Source: Halocatena halophila
Lineage (GTDB): Archaea > Halobacteriota > Halobacteria > Halobacteriales > Haloarculaceae
Length of the DNA: 64,000 nucleotides
Direction of reading: 5' to 3'
Assembly (NCBI GenBank): GCA_027563145.1
Contig: CP071306.1
Coordinates: forward strand, 434,001-498,000
Positions 27,552 to 36,230 of the stretch are shown here, piece after piece. The notes beneath the pieces were generated by a model, which was not told the DNA's origin, searched no databases, and saw only the letters and a program-made list of their open reading frames with translations. Position 1 is the first letter of the stretch; each line of letters opens with the position of its first letter. Position numbers and translations under genes: made by a program.

Positions 27552-28822
27552 GCTGGACGAACTGGTCGGAAGAGCACCACTGCTCGCCGGATCGGATGCT
27601 TGAACCCGACTCGGAAGATGAACTGCAAACGATCGTCGATCGATACGCTGGCGAGCGGACGATACGCGTGGCAGGGTCTGGCCACTCGTTCTCTCCGGTG
27701 GTGCCAACCGAGGACATACTCGTTTCGCTTGCGAACTACACTGGCATCACCACAGTGAATCCTGCCAGAGAACAGGTGACGGTTCGCGCTGGAACACCGC
27801 TCAGTGAGCTCACAACCGCGCTCGATGATTACGGGCTCGCACTCAAGAACATGGGCGATGTGGACGCCCAGACGATCGCCGGCGCGCTCGCCACTGGCAC
27901 GCACGGAACGGGGATCGAGCTGGGGATCATGCCGACACAGATCGCTTCCGTTCGGCTCATCAGGGCAGATGGGGAGATTCAAACAATCGACCCAGATGAT
28001 GGAGAGCAGTTCCGGGCTGTACAGCTTTCGCTCGGCACGCTCGGAATCGTCAGCGAGATCACGCTGAACGTTCGATCTGCGTATCGACTGCGAGAGAACA
28101 GCTGGATCGAGTCGCTGGATTCCGTGCTCAATCGACTCGAAACGCTGCGTGCAAACAATCGCCACGTCGAATTTTTCTGGTTTCCCCACACGGATCATAC
28201 ACTCATCAAGACGCTGAATCCAACGTCGGCCGCTCCAACGCGTGGCGTCCCCTACCAACTCGACGAACGGGCAGAAAACCTGGCCTGGAGTGCAATCTGT
28301 CGGCTGTCAGCACGGATACCACAGATGAGTCCTCGACTGGCACGATTTGCGGCCGGAACGCTCGATGGAACCAGCACCGTCGGTCCGAGTCACGATGTAT
28401 TCCCGACCATGCGTGCCGTTCGATTCAACGAGATGGAGTATGCAGTGCCGGCCGATGCGGGCGGGTCTGCGATTCGAGCACTCAGAGCAGAGCTTCGTGA
28501 ATCCGAGTGGCCGATCGTGTTTCCGATCGAATTCAGATACACACGAGGCGACGACATTCTCCTCAGTCCAGCGTATGACCGAGACGTTGCGTTCATCGCG
28601 GTCCACGCCTATCACCGAAAGCCATATCGTGCGTACTTTGACGCCTGTGAGTCGATCTTTGCTGAGCACGACGGGCGTCCACACTGGGGGAAAATGAACG
28701 GCCGTTCCCCCACAGATCTTCGCGATCGCTTCCCGGAATTCGAGACGTTTGCGTCGATCAGAGAATCGTTCGATCCAGCGGGGACATTCTTGAACCCCGA
28801 GCTGGAACCTCTGTTTCAGTAA
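27548..28822 (+). CDS. FAD-linked sugar-lactone oxidase-like flavoprotein
   Basis: A 424-residue VAO-type flavoprotein. The FAD domain covers residues ~15-190 (IRVAGSGHSFSPV, then GDVDAQTIAGALATGTHGTG). The C-terminal ALO domain ends PHWGKMNGRSP and DPAGTFLNPE, as in D-arabinono-/L-gulono-1,4-lactone oxidases. I start it at GTG 27548, which overlaps the preceding stop as GTGA; a GTG 9 bp earlier is the alternative. The covalent-FAD histidine of alditol oxidases may be the His in GSGHSFSP. Substrate unknown: an aldonolactone, alditol, or a product of the overlapping PLP enzyme. Confidence 0.78.
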   Translation: MSWTNWSEEHHCSPDRMLEPDSEDELQTIVDRYAGERTIRVAGSGHSFSPVVPTEDILVSLANYTGITTVNPAREQVTVRAGTPLSELTTALDDYGLALKNMGDVDAQTIAGALATGTHGTGIELGIMPTQIASVRLIRADGEIQTIDPDDGEQFRAVQLSLGTLGIVSEITLNVRSAYRLRENSWIESLDSVLNRLETLRANNRHVEFFWFPHTDHTLIKTLNPTSAAPTRGVPYQLDERAENLAWSAICRLSARIPQMSPRLARFAAGTLDGTSTVGPSHDVFPTMRAVRFNEMEYAVPADAGGSAIRALRAELRESEWPIVFPIEFRYTRGDDILLSPAYDRDVAFIAVHAYHRKPYRAYFDACESIFAEHDGRPHWGKMNGRSPTDLRDRFPEFETFASIRESFDPAGTFLNPELEPLFQ

Positions 28823-28877
28823 GAACAACGCTTGTCTCATCCATACGTCCTTTCACGCAGTGTGAGTAGTCCAAGGA

Positions 28878-29885
28878 GTGAACGAACTCCAGACAGAGAT
28901 CACTTCGTTGTTCGGCATTGATCTCCCGATCGTGCAGGCACCGATCGGGAGCGCAAGCTGTCCGTCACTCGCCGCGGCGGTCACCAATGCGGGAGGGCTC
29001 GGGACGCTCGCGCTCAGCTGGCGATCACCAGCGGACGCCCGGACGGCGTTGGACGAGGCGATGGCCCAGTCGACCGGGCCGGTTGGGGCCAACATCGTGC
29101 TCGACGAAACGGCCTCGACGACCGATCCCGAGACGTTGGTTGATTGCTGTCTCGACGCTGGCGTGCCAATCGTGTCGTTTTCGTTCGGCGACTGCAGCCA
29201 GTTCGTCGATCGATTGGATGCGACAGACACGACTGTCCTCCAGAGCGTTGGCTCGCTCGAAGCTGCCCGTTCGGCCGTTGAGGCTGGCGTCGATTGCGTC
29301 GTTGGCCAGGGCACAGAGGCCGGTGGTCACGTCGAAGGCGAACTGACGACGCTCTGTTTGATACCCCAGCTCGTCGATGCGGTTGGAGATGTGCCCGTGA
29401 TCGCCGCCGGTGGAATCTCTGATGGCCGCGCCATTGCGGCGGCTCTCACGCTCGGTGCTGGGGGCGCCTGGCTCGGTACCCGGTTTCTTGCAACCACCGA
29501 AGCCAAGATCCACGAGACGTACAGATCGCGGCTTACCACACACGAGAGTGCCGACACCGTGCTGGGAAGGCCCTTTGATGGTGGCTGGCCGGGAATGGAC
29601 CACCGGGTGCTCGAAACTGAGATTGTAAGCGAGTGGATCGACGCTGGACGACCGACACAGGATAAACCAGGTGCTGGCGTTCGCGTCGGCACCACTCCCG
29701 ATGGCGAGCCGATCGACCGATACGACGACATGCTTGCCGTTCCCGACACGATGGGGGAGATCGAAGAACTCCCCCTGTACGCCGGACAGGGCGTCGGACA
29801 GATCGATCACAGTAGACCGGCGGCGAGCGTCGTCGATGACCTCGCCACCGAGACACGGATCGCACTCACGAATGCGCCCGGCTGA
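28878..29885 (+). CDS. Nitronate monooxygenase family protein
   Basis: A 335-residue FMN TIM-barrel enzyme (2-nitropropane dioxygenase family). It has the start motif LPIVQAPIGSASCPSLAAAV, the GTEAGGHV loop with the likely active-site histidine, VIAAGGISDGRAIAAAL and GAWLGTRFLAT for FMN phosphate binding. It would oxidise nitronates, or may be a related 2-enoyl reductase-type flavoprotein. It uses GTG at 28878 with AAGGAG overlapping just upstream. It follows the lactone oxidase by 55 bp in the same direction. Confidence 0.85.
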   Translation: MNELQTEITSLFGIDLPIVQAPIGSASCPSLAAAVTNAGGLGTLALSWRSPADARTALDEAMAQSTGPVGANIVLDETASTTDPETLVDCCLDAGVPIVSFSFGDCSQFVDRLDATDTTVLQSVGSLEAARSAVEAGVDCVVGQGTEAGGHVEGELTTLCLIPQLVDAVGDVPVIAAGGISDGRAIAAALTLGAGGAWLGTRFLATTEAKIHETYRSRLTTHESADTVLGRPFDGGWPGMDHRVLETEIVSEWIDAGRPTQDKPGAGVRVGTTPDGEPIDRYDDMLAVPDTMGEIEELPLYAGQGVGQIDHSRPAASVVDDLATETRIALTNAPG

Positions 29886-29899
29886 ACGCGCCCTGATGG

Positions 29900-30781
29900 T
29901 CAGCTTTCGGGGTCGACATCTGGAGACGGGACGATCATTACAGGGATGGCTGCTGTCCGAATCATTCGTTCGGCGACGCTTCCGAGCAACAGCCGATCGA
30001 GTCCCTCGCGTCCGTGTGTTCCGAGAACGAGCATCCCAATGTCGTTGTTCTCGATCGCCTCAGCGATCGCTTCGTGGACCACTCCCGTATAACAGTGTGT
30101 CTCCGTGTCGAGTGTCGCGGGCGTTTGTTCAACGACTGACGTGATCGCCTCGTTCGCTTCGGTTTCGAGCGCTCTTCTGATCGGCGCGCGGGAGGCGAAC
30201 TTCGTTTCGACCACCGAGAGGACGTGGAGTGTGGCGTTGTAGTGTCGTGCCAGATCGATTGCTCCCTCGACGGCCGGTTGTGATCCAGCAGAGCCGTCGG
30301 TGGCAACGAGAATCGCATTGTGTGACGCTGATACCGACGGATCGGTCAGCTGAACGGTCACCACCGGACGGGTTGCACGGCGAACCACAGAGCTCGTCAC
30401 ACTGCCGAGTAGATACCGACGCATTCCCGTTCGGCCATGAGTCCCCATTACGATGCAATCAACGTCGTGCTGGTCGGCGTACGCTACGATTTCCGTGGCT
30501 GGATAGCCCTGTCGGATCGCCGTCGTCACCGACAGCTCGTGTCCCGCAGACGCCACTGCCGCATCGACCTCCACAACGGCGGCCTCACACTCACGCTTTC
30601 GCGTCTCAAAAACCGATTCCCAGACGCCGGCATCCGCCACCGACTCCTCCGTGTAGGCGAGTTCGATCACCGACAGCGCGTGTATCGTCGACCCATATCG
30701 GTGCGCCAGTTCGATCCCCTCCCGGACTGCCGCCGCCGTCCCATCACTCCCATCGGTGGGAATGAGCACCGACTCATACAT
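29900..30781 (-). CDS. Tandem universal stress protein
   Basis: A 293-residue protein with two UspA domains: residues 1-~145 (YESVLIPTDGSDG; MGTHGRTGMRRYLLGSVTSSVVR) and ~155-290 (AILVATDGSAGSQPAV; LGTHGREGLDRLLLGSVAERMIR). Both keep the ATP-binding GxxG(9)GS signature. It is cytoplasmic with a presumed role in stress adaptation. The ATG at 30781 is the family start; a 138-bp longer frame has no similarity. It converges on the nitronate monooxygenase gene. Confidence 0.9.
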   Translation of the reverse strand: MYESVLIPTDGSDGTAAAVREGIELAHRYGSTIHALSVIELAYTEESVADAGVWESVFETRKRECEAAVVEVDAAVASAGHELSVTTAIRQGYPATEIVAYADQHDVDCIVMGTHGRTGMRRYLLGSVTSSVVRRATRPVVTVQLTDPSVSASHNAILVATDGSAGSQPAVEGAIDLARHYNATLHVLSVVETKFASRAPIRRALETEANEAITSVVEQTPATLDTETHCYTGVVHEAIAEAIENNDIGMLVLGTHGREGLDRLLLGSVAERMIRTAAIPVMIVPSPDVDPES

Positions 30782-31002
30782 GTGTATCAGTAGCACGCGG
30801 ACGGGCTTAATCGGGGTGGTATGCTGTGTCAGGACCGATCCGTACGGAGTGTGAAGTCGACCGACAGCCAGCAACCCCAGATCGACAAATGTGACTGCCT
30901 GATACTCACCAACATTCATGATCGTCAGCTGGTACCAATGGGACAGTTCATCCGGAGAGCGAACGTCTTTATTCGGTCGTCGAGAAATACAGACAGTTTC
31001 TC

Positions 31003-32448
31003 ATGGTTCGCTTTCCAAACCCGATACGACTGCTGGTCCTCTGTATCGGTCGCGCGCTGTCTCGGCTCGGGCTGATCGATTCTGAGCGCGCGCGTCGGAC
31101 GACGGAGCTGGCCTGGCCACGGATTGTGACCGGTATTGCCCGCATGTCGAAAAACGCAGTCGACGTTGCGATGGTTGGGATTGCACTCGGCTCGACGGCG
31201 ATCGCCGGTGTTGGCCTTGCCGGTCCATACTGGGGGCTTGCGTTTGCTGTTGGCGGTGGGATTGCAGCGGGGACGATCGCGCTCGTCTCCCAGCGATTCG
31301 GTGCCGAGAAGTTTCACGAGATGGGTACCGCGATTCGAACGAGTCTCGTGCTCGTCATCGCACTCACGTTGCCAATCACCGTTATCTTTTTTGCGGCTCC
31401 ACAGCCCTTGCTTGGGCTGTTGAGCGATGATCCAGTGGTGATCGACTTCGGCACGCGCTATCTTCGGCTGGTCGGGCTCGGTATCCCGTTCGCCGCGATC
31501 AATCTCGTCTGGAGCCGTGTCTTCATTGGCATCGATGACGCCTGGACGCCCATGGTGTTGCGGGCGGGCGGTGCCCTCTCGAACATCGCCATCAACGCGA
31601 TCGCCATCTTCGGTCTCGGACTTGGCGTCGAAGGAGCTGCCGTTGGGACGGTGCTCTCGAACATCCTGGTTGCCGGAACGTTCTTCTGGATCCTCGTCCG
31701 TGGCGGGCTTCCCGGTGGGAAAGAGCTTCCAATTACCCTCGATCCGTTTGGCCCGTACTTCGATTCGGGGCTCGGACGTCAGCTAATCGAGATCGGAGTC
31801 CCAGTAATGGGTCGAAACGGCGTCTGGACCGTTGCAGAGTTCCCGATGCTCGCAATCGTCGCCTGGTTTGGCCCGTCGGTGATGGCGGCGTATGTGATTG
31901 CTCGACGCATCTGGGGAGTCATGAACACGCCCGGCTGGGGCTTTGGGCTGGCAGCCAGCAGTCTGGTTGGCCAGTCGCTCGGAACCGGCGACGAAGCCAC
32001 CGCCGAGGCCTACGGCCGCGAAATCATCCGGTTTTCGGTCGTCGTGTATCTCGTCTCTGCGATCTGCGTGTTCGTGTTCGCCGAACCGCTCGTCCAGTCG
32101 TTCGTGGACGGGACCCCAACCCGAACCATTGACGTTGGCGTCTCGCTCGTCTCGGTGGCGTGTCTGGCGATCTTGCTCCAGGGCGTCTCTGGCGGTGCCG
32201 CCGGGCTGCTCGATGCTAGTGGTGACACCCGCTGGACGTTCTACAGCCAGGCCGTCGGGATGTTTGGCGTCTCGATACCCCTGACGTATCTCGGGGCAAC
32301 GACGTCCCTGGGCATCTGGGGGCTGTATCTGGCCTTTCTCGCAGAAACCGCGATTCCGGCAGCACTCAACTACTATCGATTTTACTCCAACGCCTGGAAA
32401 CGCGTCAGCCGGGCGTATCGCGTGGATGGGGCAGTCGCTGACGATTGA
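31003..32448 (+). CDS. MATE-family efflux transporter
   Basis: A 481-residue membrane protein with about 12 helices in two similar halves. The MATE-typical starts are LAWPRIVTGIARMSKNAVDVAMVG and, in the second half, LIEIGVPVMGRNGVWTVAEFPMLA. It is expected to export organic cations or drugs in exchange for Na+ or H+. It stands alone between the divergent UspA gene and the ZIP-like gene, with its own promoter region. Confidence 0.88.
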   Translation: MVRFPNPIRLLVLCIGRALSRLGLIDSERARRTTELAWPRIVTGIARMSKNAVDVAMVGIALGSTAIAGVGLAGPYWGLAFAVGGGIAAGTIALVSQRFGAEKFHEMGTAIRTSLVLVIALTLPITVIFFAAPQPLLGLLSDDPVVIDFGTRYLRLVGLGIPFAAINLVWSRVFIGIDDAWTPMVLRAGGALSNIAINAIAIFGLGLGVEGAAVGTVLSNILVAGTFFWILVRGGLPGGKELPITLDPFGPYFDSGLGRQLIEIGVPVMGRNGVWTVAEFPMLAIVAWFGPSVMAAYVIARRIWGVMNTPGWGFGLAASSLVGQSLGTGDEATAEAYGREIIRFSVVVYLVSAICVFVFAEPLVQSFVDGTPTRTIDVGVSLVSVACLAILLQGVSGGAAGLLDASGDTRWTFYSQAVGMFGVSIPLTYLGATTSLGIWGLYLAFLAETAIPAALNYYRFYSNAWKRVSRAYRVDGAVADD

Positions 32449-32685
32449 ACTCGCATAGCGTCTCGATTTGTTCTGGTGTCATCACACACCATCTCATAGA
32501 CATTACCGACCGAACCATTCCGTCAGTTGACCGAACACCATTATCATTTTGATATAGTAGTGTTTTATCGCAAATAGTGTTGTACGAATAGAAGGATGCA
32601 GTTTCACAGTGTGGCACATTGCTGTCTGTCTTTTGTCCTGAATATCACCTCAGTACACGTTCGGGTCGGCGAATCAGTTGTTGGT

Positions 32686-33300
32686 ATGACATTTGAATGG
32701 GTGGTAGTCGCCTCGGCGATTGGTGGTGGTGCTGGTGGCATCGTCATGGTCGGGGCGTCCACCTCGGTGACTGGGAGCACGGATCGTCGATTCAGGCGGC
32801 GACTCACATTTGCTGTCGGTGCGGTGCTGGTGGTCCTCGGCGTCAGTACCGTGGGCCCCCACATAACAGCTCACCCCGTGCTCGCCAGTGTGAGCGCGCT
32901 CTGTGGCAGTATCCTGGTGTGGGCGATCGGAACGCTCAGCGCTGGCGAGACAGTTGCGGCCACAGTAACGACGCTCATCATACACCAGTGTCTCGAGGGG
33001 ATGGCGCTTGCAACGGCGTACGTCACAGGTGGGATCGTGGGCGTCTCAGCAGCGATCGCGCTCACCGGACACACTGCGCTCGAAACGGCTGTCGTCGGAG
33101 CCTCCGCAGTAACGGTTGACCGAGCGCTCTGGGGTGTGATTGCGATCGTTGCGATGCAATCCGTCTACGTGCTGGCCGCCGTAACGACGTTCGTCATAGA
33201 TTACACGATGACGGACGAATTCGAGCTGCTGTTTGCGAGCCTCATTGGTGGTGCAATGATCACGGCGGGATTGCGAGAGCTCCGTGCGCGCACGGGGTAG
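32686..33300 (+). CDS. Divergent ZIP-like metal transporter
   Basis: A 204-residue membrane protein with about seven hydrophobic helices. Two consecutive helices carry HQCLEGMALA (residues ~100-110) and GHTALETAVVG (~127-137). These resemble the metal-binding H-x-x-E-G and H-x-x-x-E motifs of ZIP-family helices IV and V. The usual Asn and Pro of HNFPEG are replaced, and the protein is shorter than typical ZIPs (~250-270), so transport activity and metal are uncertain. The start MTFEWVVVA is preferred over one 90 bp upstream. It converges on the FecCD permease gene, 1 bp apart. Confidence 0.55.
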   Translation: MTFEWVVVASAIGGGAGGIVMVGASTSVTGSTDRRFRRRLTFAVGAVLVVLGVSTVGPHITAHPVLASVSALCGSILVWAIGTLSAGETVAATVTTLIIHQCLEGMALATAYVTGGIVGVSAAIALTGHTALETAVVGASAVTVDRALWGVIAIVAMQSVYVLAAVTTFVIDYTMTDEFELLFASLIGGAMITAGLRELRARTG

Positions 33301-33301
33301 C

Positions 33302-34471
33302 CTACACTTCGCCAATCTTCTGGCGCTTTCGCATGAGATAGAGGAAGTATGGTCCACCGAGGAGCCCGGTGACGATACCGACTGGAAGTTGCTGTCCGGA
33401 CGCACCGAGCAGTTCGAGACCCAGCCGCGCACCAACGTCCGCAACGACCATCAGCGCCGGGCCGGCAAAGAGACAGCCAACAATCAGCTTTCGGTGGTCG
33501 CTTCCAACGATCGTTCGCACCAGATGTGGAACGATCAGGCCAACGAAGCTCACCACGCCAGCGACGGCGATGCTTGCGGCGGCGGCAAGAACACCGATAC
33601 CGGCAAGCCCGAGGCGGACCCGTTCGACCGACATCCCGAGTGATTTTGCGGTCCGCTCGCCGAGGACAAGCACGTTGAGTTGTCTGGCACCGATGAGTAC
33701 GAGCAACACCACGAGCAACGTCCAGGGGCCGGCCATCCGAACCTGTTCCCAGCCGACGCCGGTCAACGAGCCGGTCATCCACTGCATCGCTGACTGTGCA
33801 GTGCCGATATCGGCCGCAAACAGGAACATCGCCCGCTGAACCGACTGAAAGACAGTCCCAACGATTATTCCGGCCAGCACGAGCCGAACGGGAGACGTCC
33901 CGTTCTTCCAGGCGATCGCGTAGACAATTCCGAACGCAATCGCGCCACCGAGCGCGGCAAACAGCGGCAGAAATGTCGATAGCCCCGGAAACATCACGAG
34001 CGTCACCAGAATCACGACACCCGCTCCATTCGAGACGCCGAGGATAAACGGGCTCGCGAGTTCGTTCTGTGTGACGGCCTGGAAGATCGTCCCGGAGATG
34101 GCGAGATTCATCCCAACCAGAATCGCAACGATCACACGGGGCAAACGGATCGTCCAGACGACCGTGGTTGCCGTATCAAGTGCCCGCAGTGAGGCTTCGC
34201 TTCCGAAAAGCGTCGTCGTTGCTCCCGAGCCAAGGAAAAATGAAACCAGCAGCTTTGGATCGAACAACACAGAGGGGTTCGACACTGCTTCAACCACCGT
34301 GGGGAACGACATGTTGTACGCACCGAATCGGACCTGGATGAGCCCACCGAGAACGACGAGTATCACGCTGACGACGGCGAGTCCAATCAACGCCGGATCT
34401 GCAGGGATGAAATCACCGACCGTCCGTCTGCCAGCAGGATCATCGATTGAGCTGCTTTCACCACTGGTCAT
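33302..34471 (-). CDS. FecCD-type ABC permease (iron/siderophore or cobalamin)
   Basis: A 389-residue permease of the BtuC/FecC family with about ten transmembrane segments. Landmarks include RLPRVIVAILVGMNLAISGTIFQAV, ASPFILGVSNGAG, GERTAKSLGM and FVGLIVPHLVRTIVGSDHRK, plus the ending LLGGPYFLYLM. No binding protein or ATPase is adjacent, so it must borrow partners from elsewhere. A GTG 6 bp upstream is an alternative start. A palindrome resembling DtxR-family iron boxes lies 102 bp before the ATG, favouring an iron-siderophore substrate over cobalamin. Confidence 0.88.
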   Translation of the reverse strand: MTSGESSSIDDPAGRRTVGDFIPADPALIGLAVVSVILVVLGGLIQVRFGAYNMSFPTVVEAVSNPSVLFDPKLLVSFFLGSGATTTLFGSEASLRALDTATTVVWTIRLPRVIVAILVGMNLAISGTIFQAVTQNELASPFILGVSNGAGVVILVTLVMFPGLSTFLPLFAALGGAIAFGIVYAIAWKNGTSPVRLVLAGIIVGTVFQSVQRAMFLFAADIGTAQSAMQWMTGSLTGVGWEQVRMAGPWTLLVVLLVLIGARQLNVLVLGERTAKSLGMSVERVRLGLAGIGVLAAAASIAVAGVVSFVGLIVPHLVRTIVGSDHRKLIVGCLFAGPALMVVADVGARLGLELLGASGQQLPVGIVTGLLGGPYFLYLMRKRQKIGEV

Positions 34472-34572
34472 GGCCACCGCTCATCCGAATCCTGTGAGCC
34501 ATTATCACAGCAATCGCACGCTGGAGGTTGTCGCCATCGATGGACTCCCGGAGAAACGTTCCTGATCATGTA

Positions 34573-34588
34573 TTTAGGTCCCCCTAAA
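34573..34588. promoter_or_regulatory. Iron-box-like palindrome upstream of the FecCD permease
   Basis: A perfect inverted repeat TTTAGG-TCCC-CCTAAA. The TTAGG half-site is that of DtxR/IdeR-family metal repressors, which haloarchaea also have. It overlaps a possible TATA-like element on the minus strand (CTTTTA). Only the FecCD gene is downstream of it; the PiT gene ends 160 bp away in the same direction. Iron-dependent repression is inferred. Confidence 0.6.
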
Positions 34589-34747
34589 AGATCATAAGCA
34601 CAACGAATTCTGGATGATCCACACGGAGCGTATGAATTAGAAGAAACACAAATAATCCCAATATTTGTGTGATTATAAGGATTATAGCCGAAGAGATGAA
34701 TTATCCATCGAAATAAACCATGCTAAAGCCGAATAAGCAATAGTTTA

Positions 34748-36049
34748 TCATAGCATTGCAGAAAAGACGAGCCACGAACCGATCGTCGCGAGCGTTGGGG
34801 TAAGAATCCAGAGAAAAACCACTCGCTGTGTTGCGACCCGGTCGAACATCACGGGGGGTTCTCGAAGAAGGTCCTCCTGAGATTCTTCGCCCACACGTGG
34901 AATGGAGTCTGGATCGAGCGGTCTCGTTTCGATGTCGGGTTCAGTGGCGAGTTCGCCGATAGTCGGTCCACGTGCGCGCTCGGTTTCGGGGTCAGGTTCG
35001 GCAGTTTCTGCGAGCAGCGCATTCGTCGAGAGTTCTCGTGCCCTGTCGGCTGAGGATCTGACGGCGAGAGTTGGCTCCGTATCGATGGCAGTTTTACTCG
35101 CTCCAACGAGCGTCGTATGCCGACTCGAGCGACCCCAGCCGAGTCCAATGATCGAAGAGGTGGTACTCACTGCAAGGCTTGCCGGAATACCGAGGTCGGA
35201 AAGCACCGTGATGATCGTCGCACCAACGAGCGAGACGACGAGCGCCGCAAGAATTGGAAGATCAGTGAGGCCATCGCCAACCGTATCGAGCGTTCGTCTC
35301 GCGATAGTGAACCCGCCGAGCCCGATCGCTGCGATGGCGAGAATAATCCCCTGACTGGCTGTCAACGACCCGCTACCGACGAGCGGCGCAATCGCGTTCG
35401 CAGCGTTCGACGCACCGGCCGAAAACGCGTTGTAACAGGCAACGATCAGGACGGCGGCTGCACCAACAATATCACGCGGATGTGCTCGTTCGTTGATCGA
35501 GACACGTGGCATCATCCCCGTTCGTTCGAACGTCACCAGACCGGCTTCGAACCGTGTGAACGACACGCGAGCGTCGAGATGTGGATAAAGATACCGACCG
35601 AACAGAAAACCAATCCAGAACGCAGCGACGGGCGCGATGATCCACGCCGCGACGATACCGAACATCATCGACTCGTTGAGCGTGCCCGTTGCGAGACCGA
35701 GCCCAGCGATTGAGCCGACGGCAGTCATCGATGTCGATGCGGGAACGCCATAGATGTTCGAGAGCAACAGCGTCGCACCGGTGAAAAACAGCACTACGAT
35801 GCTCGCAAGCAGCGTAAATTCTTGCTGTGGAACGATCCCCTCGCTCATAGTGGTGATGACGTTTCGACCGACGGTCCAACCACCAACCAGCGCAAACAGG
35901 GTGAACAACGAGGCAGCGGTCGTCTTGTTGACAATTTTTCCCCCAACTGCCGGCCCAAACGCAACGCCAGTCGAGGATCCGCCGATGTTGTATCCAACGA
36001 ACGCTGCAACGAGTAATCCTATGACTACCAGTCCGCTCACCACGATCAT
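34748..36049 (-). CDS. PiT-family phosphate permease
   Basis: A 433-residue inorganic phosphate transporter. The duplicated PiT signature appears as FVGYNIGGSSTGVAFGPAVG near the N-terminus and AFSAGASNAANAIAPLVG (around residue 190). Other cues are GVPASTSMTAVGSIAGLG, a hydrophilic cytoplasmic loop (~310-390) and a last helix. It couples phosphate uptake to Na+ or H+. The first signature has GG where GAND/GSND is common. I choose MIVVSGLVVIG at 36049; the frame extends nearly 600 bp further upstream antisense to the enoyl-CoA hydratase but is non-conserved there. Confidence 0.85.
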   Translation of the reverse strand: MIVVSGLVVIGLLVAAFVGYNIGGSSTGVAFGPAVGGKIVNKTTAASLFTLFALVGGWTVGRNVITTMSEGIVPQQEFTLLASIVVLFFTGATLLLSNIYGVPASTSMTAVGSIAGLGLATGTLNESMMFGIVAAWIIAPVAAFWIGFLFGRYLYPHLDARVSFTRFEAGLVTFERTGMMPRVSINERAHPRDIVGAAAVLIVACYNAFSAGASNAANAIAPLVGSGSLTASQGIILAIAAIGLGGFTIARRTLDTVGDGLTDLPILAALVVSLVGATIITVLSDLGIPASLAVSTTSSIIGLGWGRSSRHTTLVGASKTAIDTEPTLAVRSSADRARELSTNALLAETAEPDPETERARGPTIGELATEPDIETRPLDPDSIPRVGEESQEDLLREPPVMFDRVATQRVVFLWILTPTLATIGSWLVFSAML

Positions 36050-36185
36050 ACGGATCCGATTCACAGAGGGGGAGCCTAATGATTGGCAACGATGAAACGA
36101 AGACAGATCCACACCCTTCAACGGCCGCGTAGAGGAGGCCGAACAACTTTTGTTTGATCTGTGTAATGTGAGTGGCGTGCACACA

Positions 36186-36230
36186 ATGACCGCGAGCGAT
36201 TCGTCCTTCTGGTGGAGTGATCGTTCATGA
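36186..36230 (+). CDS. Possible 14-codon leader ORF before the acyl-CoA operon
   Basis: ATG at 36186 opens MTASDSSFWWSDRS and stops at a TGA overlapping the enoyl-CoA hydratase ATG as ATGA. It could couple initiation of the first operon gene. Very short open frames with ATGA arise by chance, so I hold this loosely. Confidence 0.15.
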   Translation: MTASDSSFWWSDRS

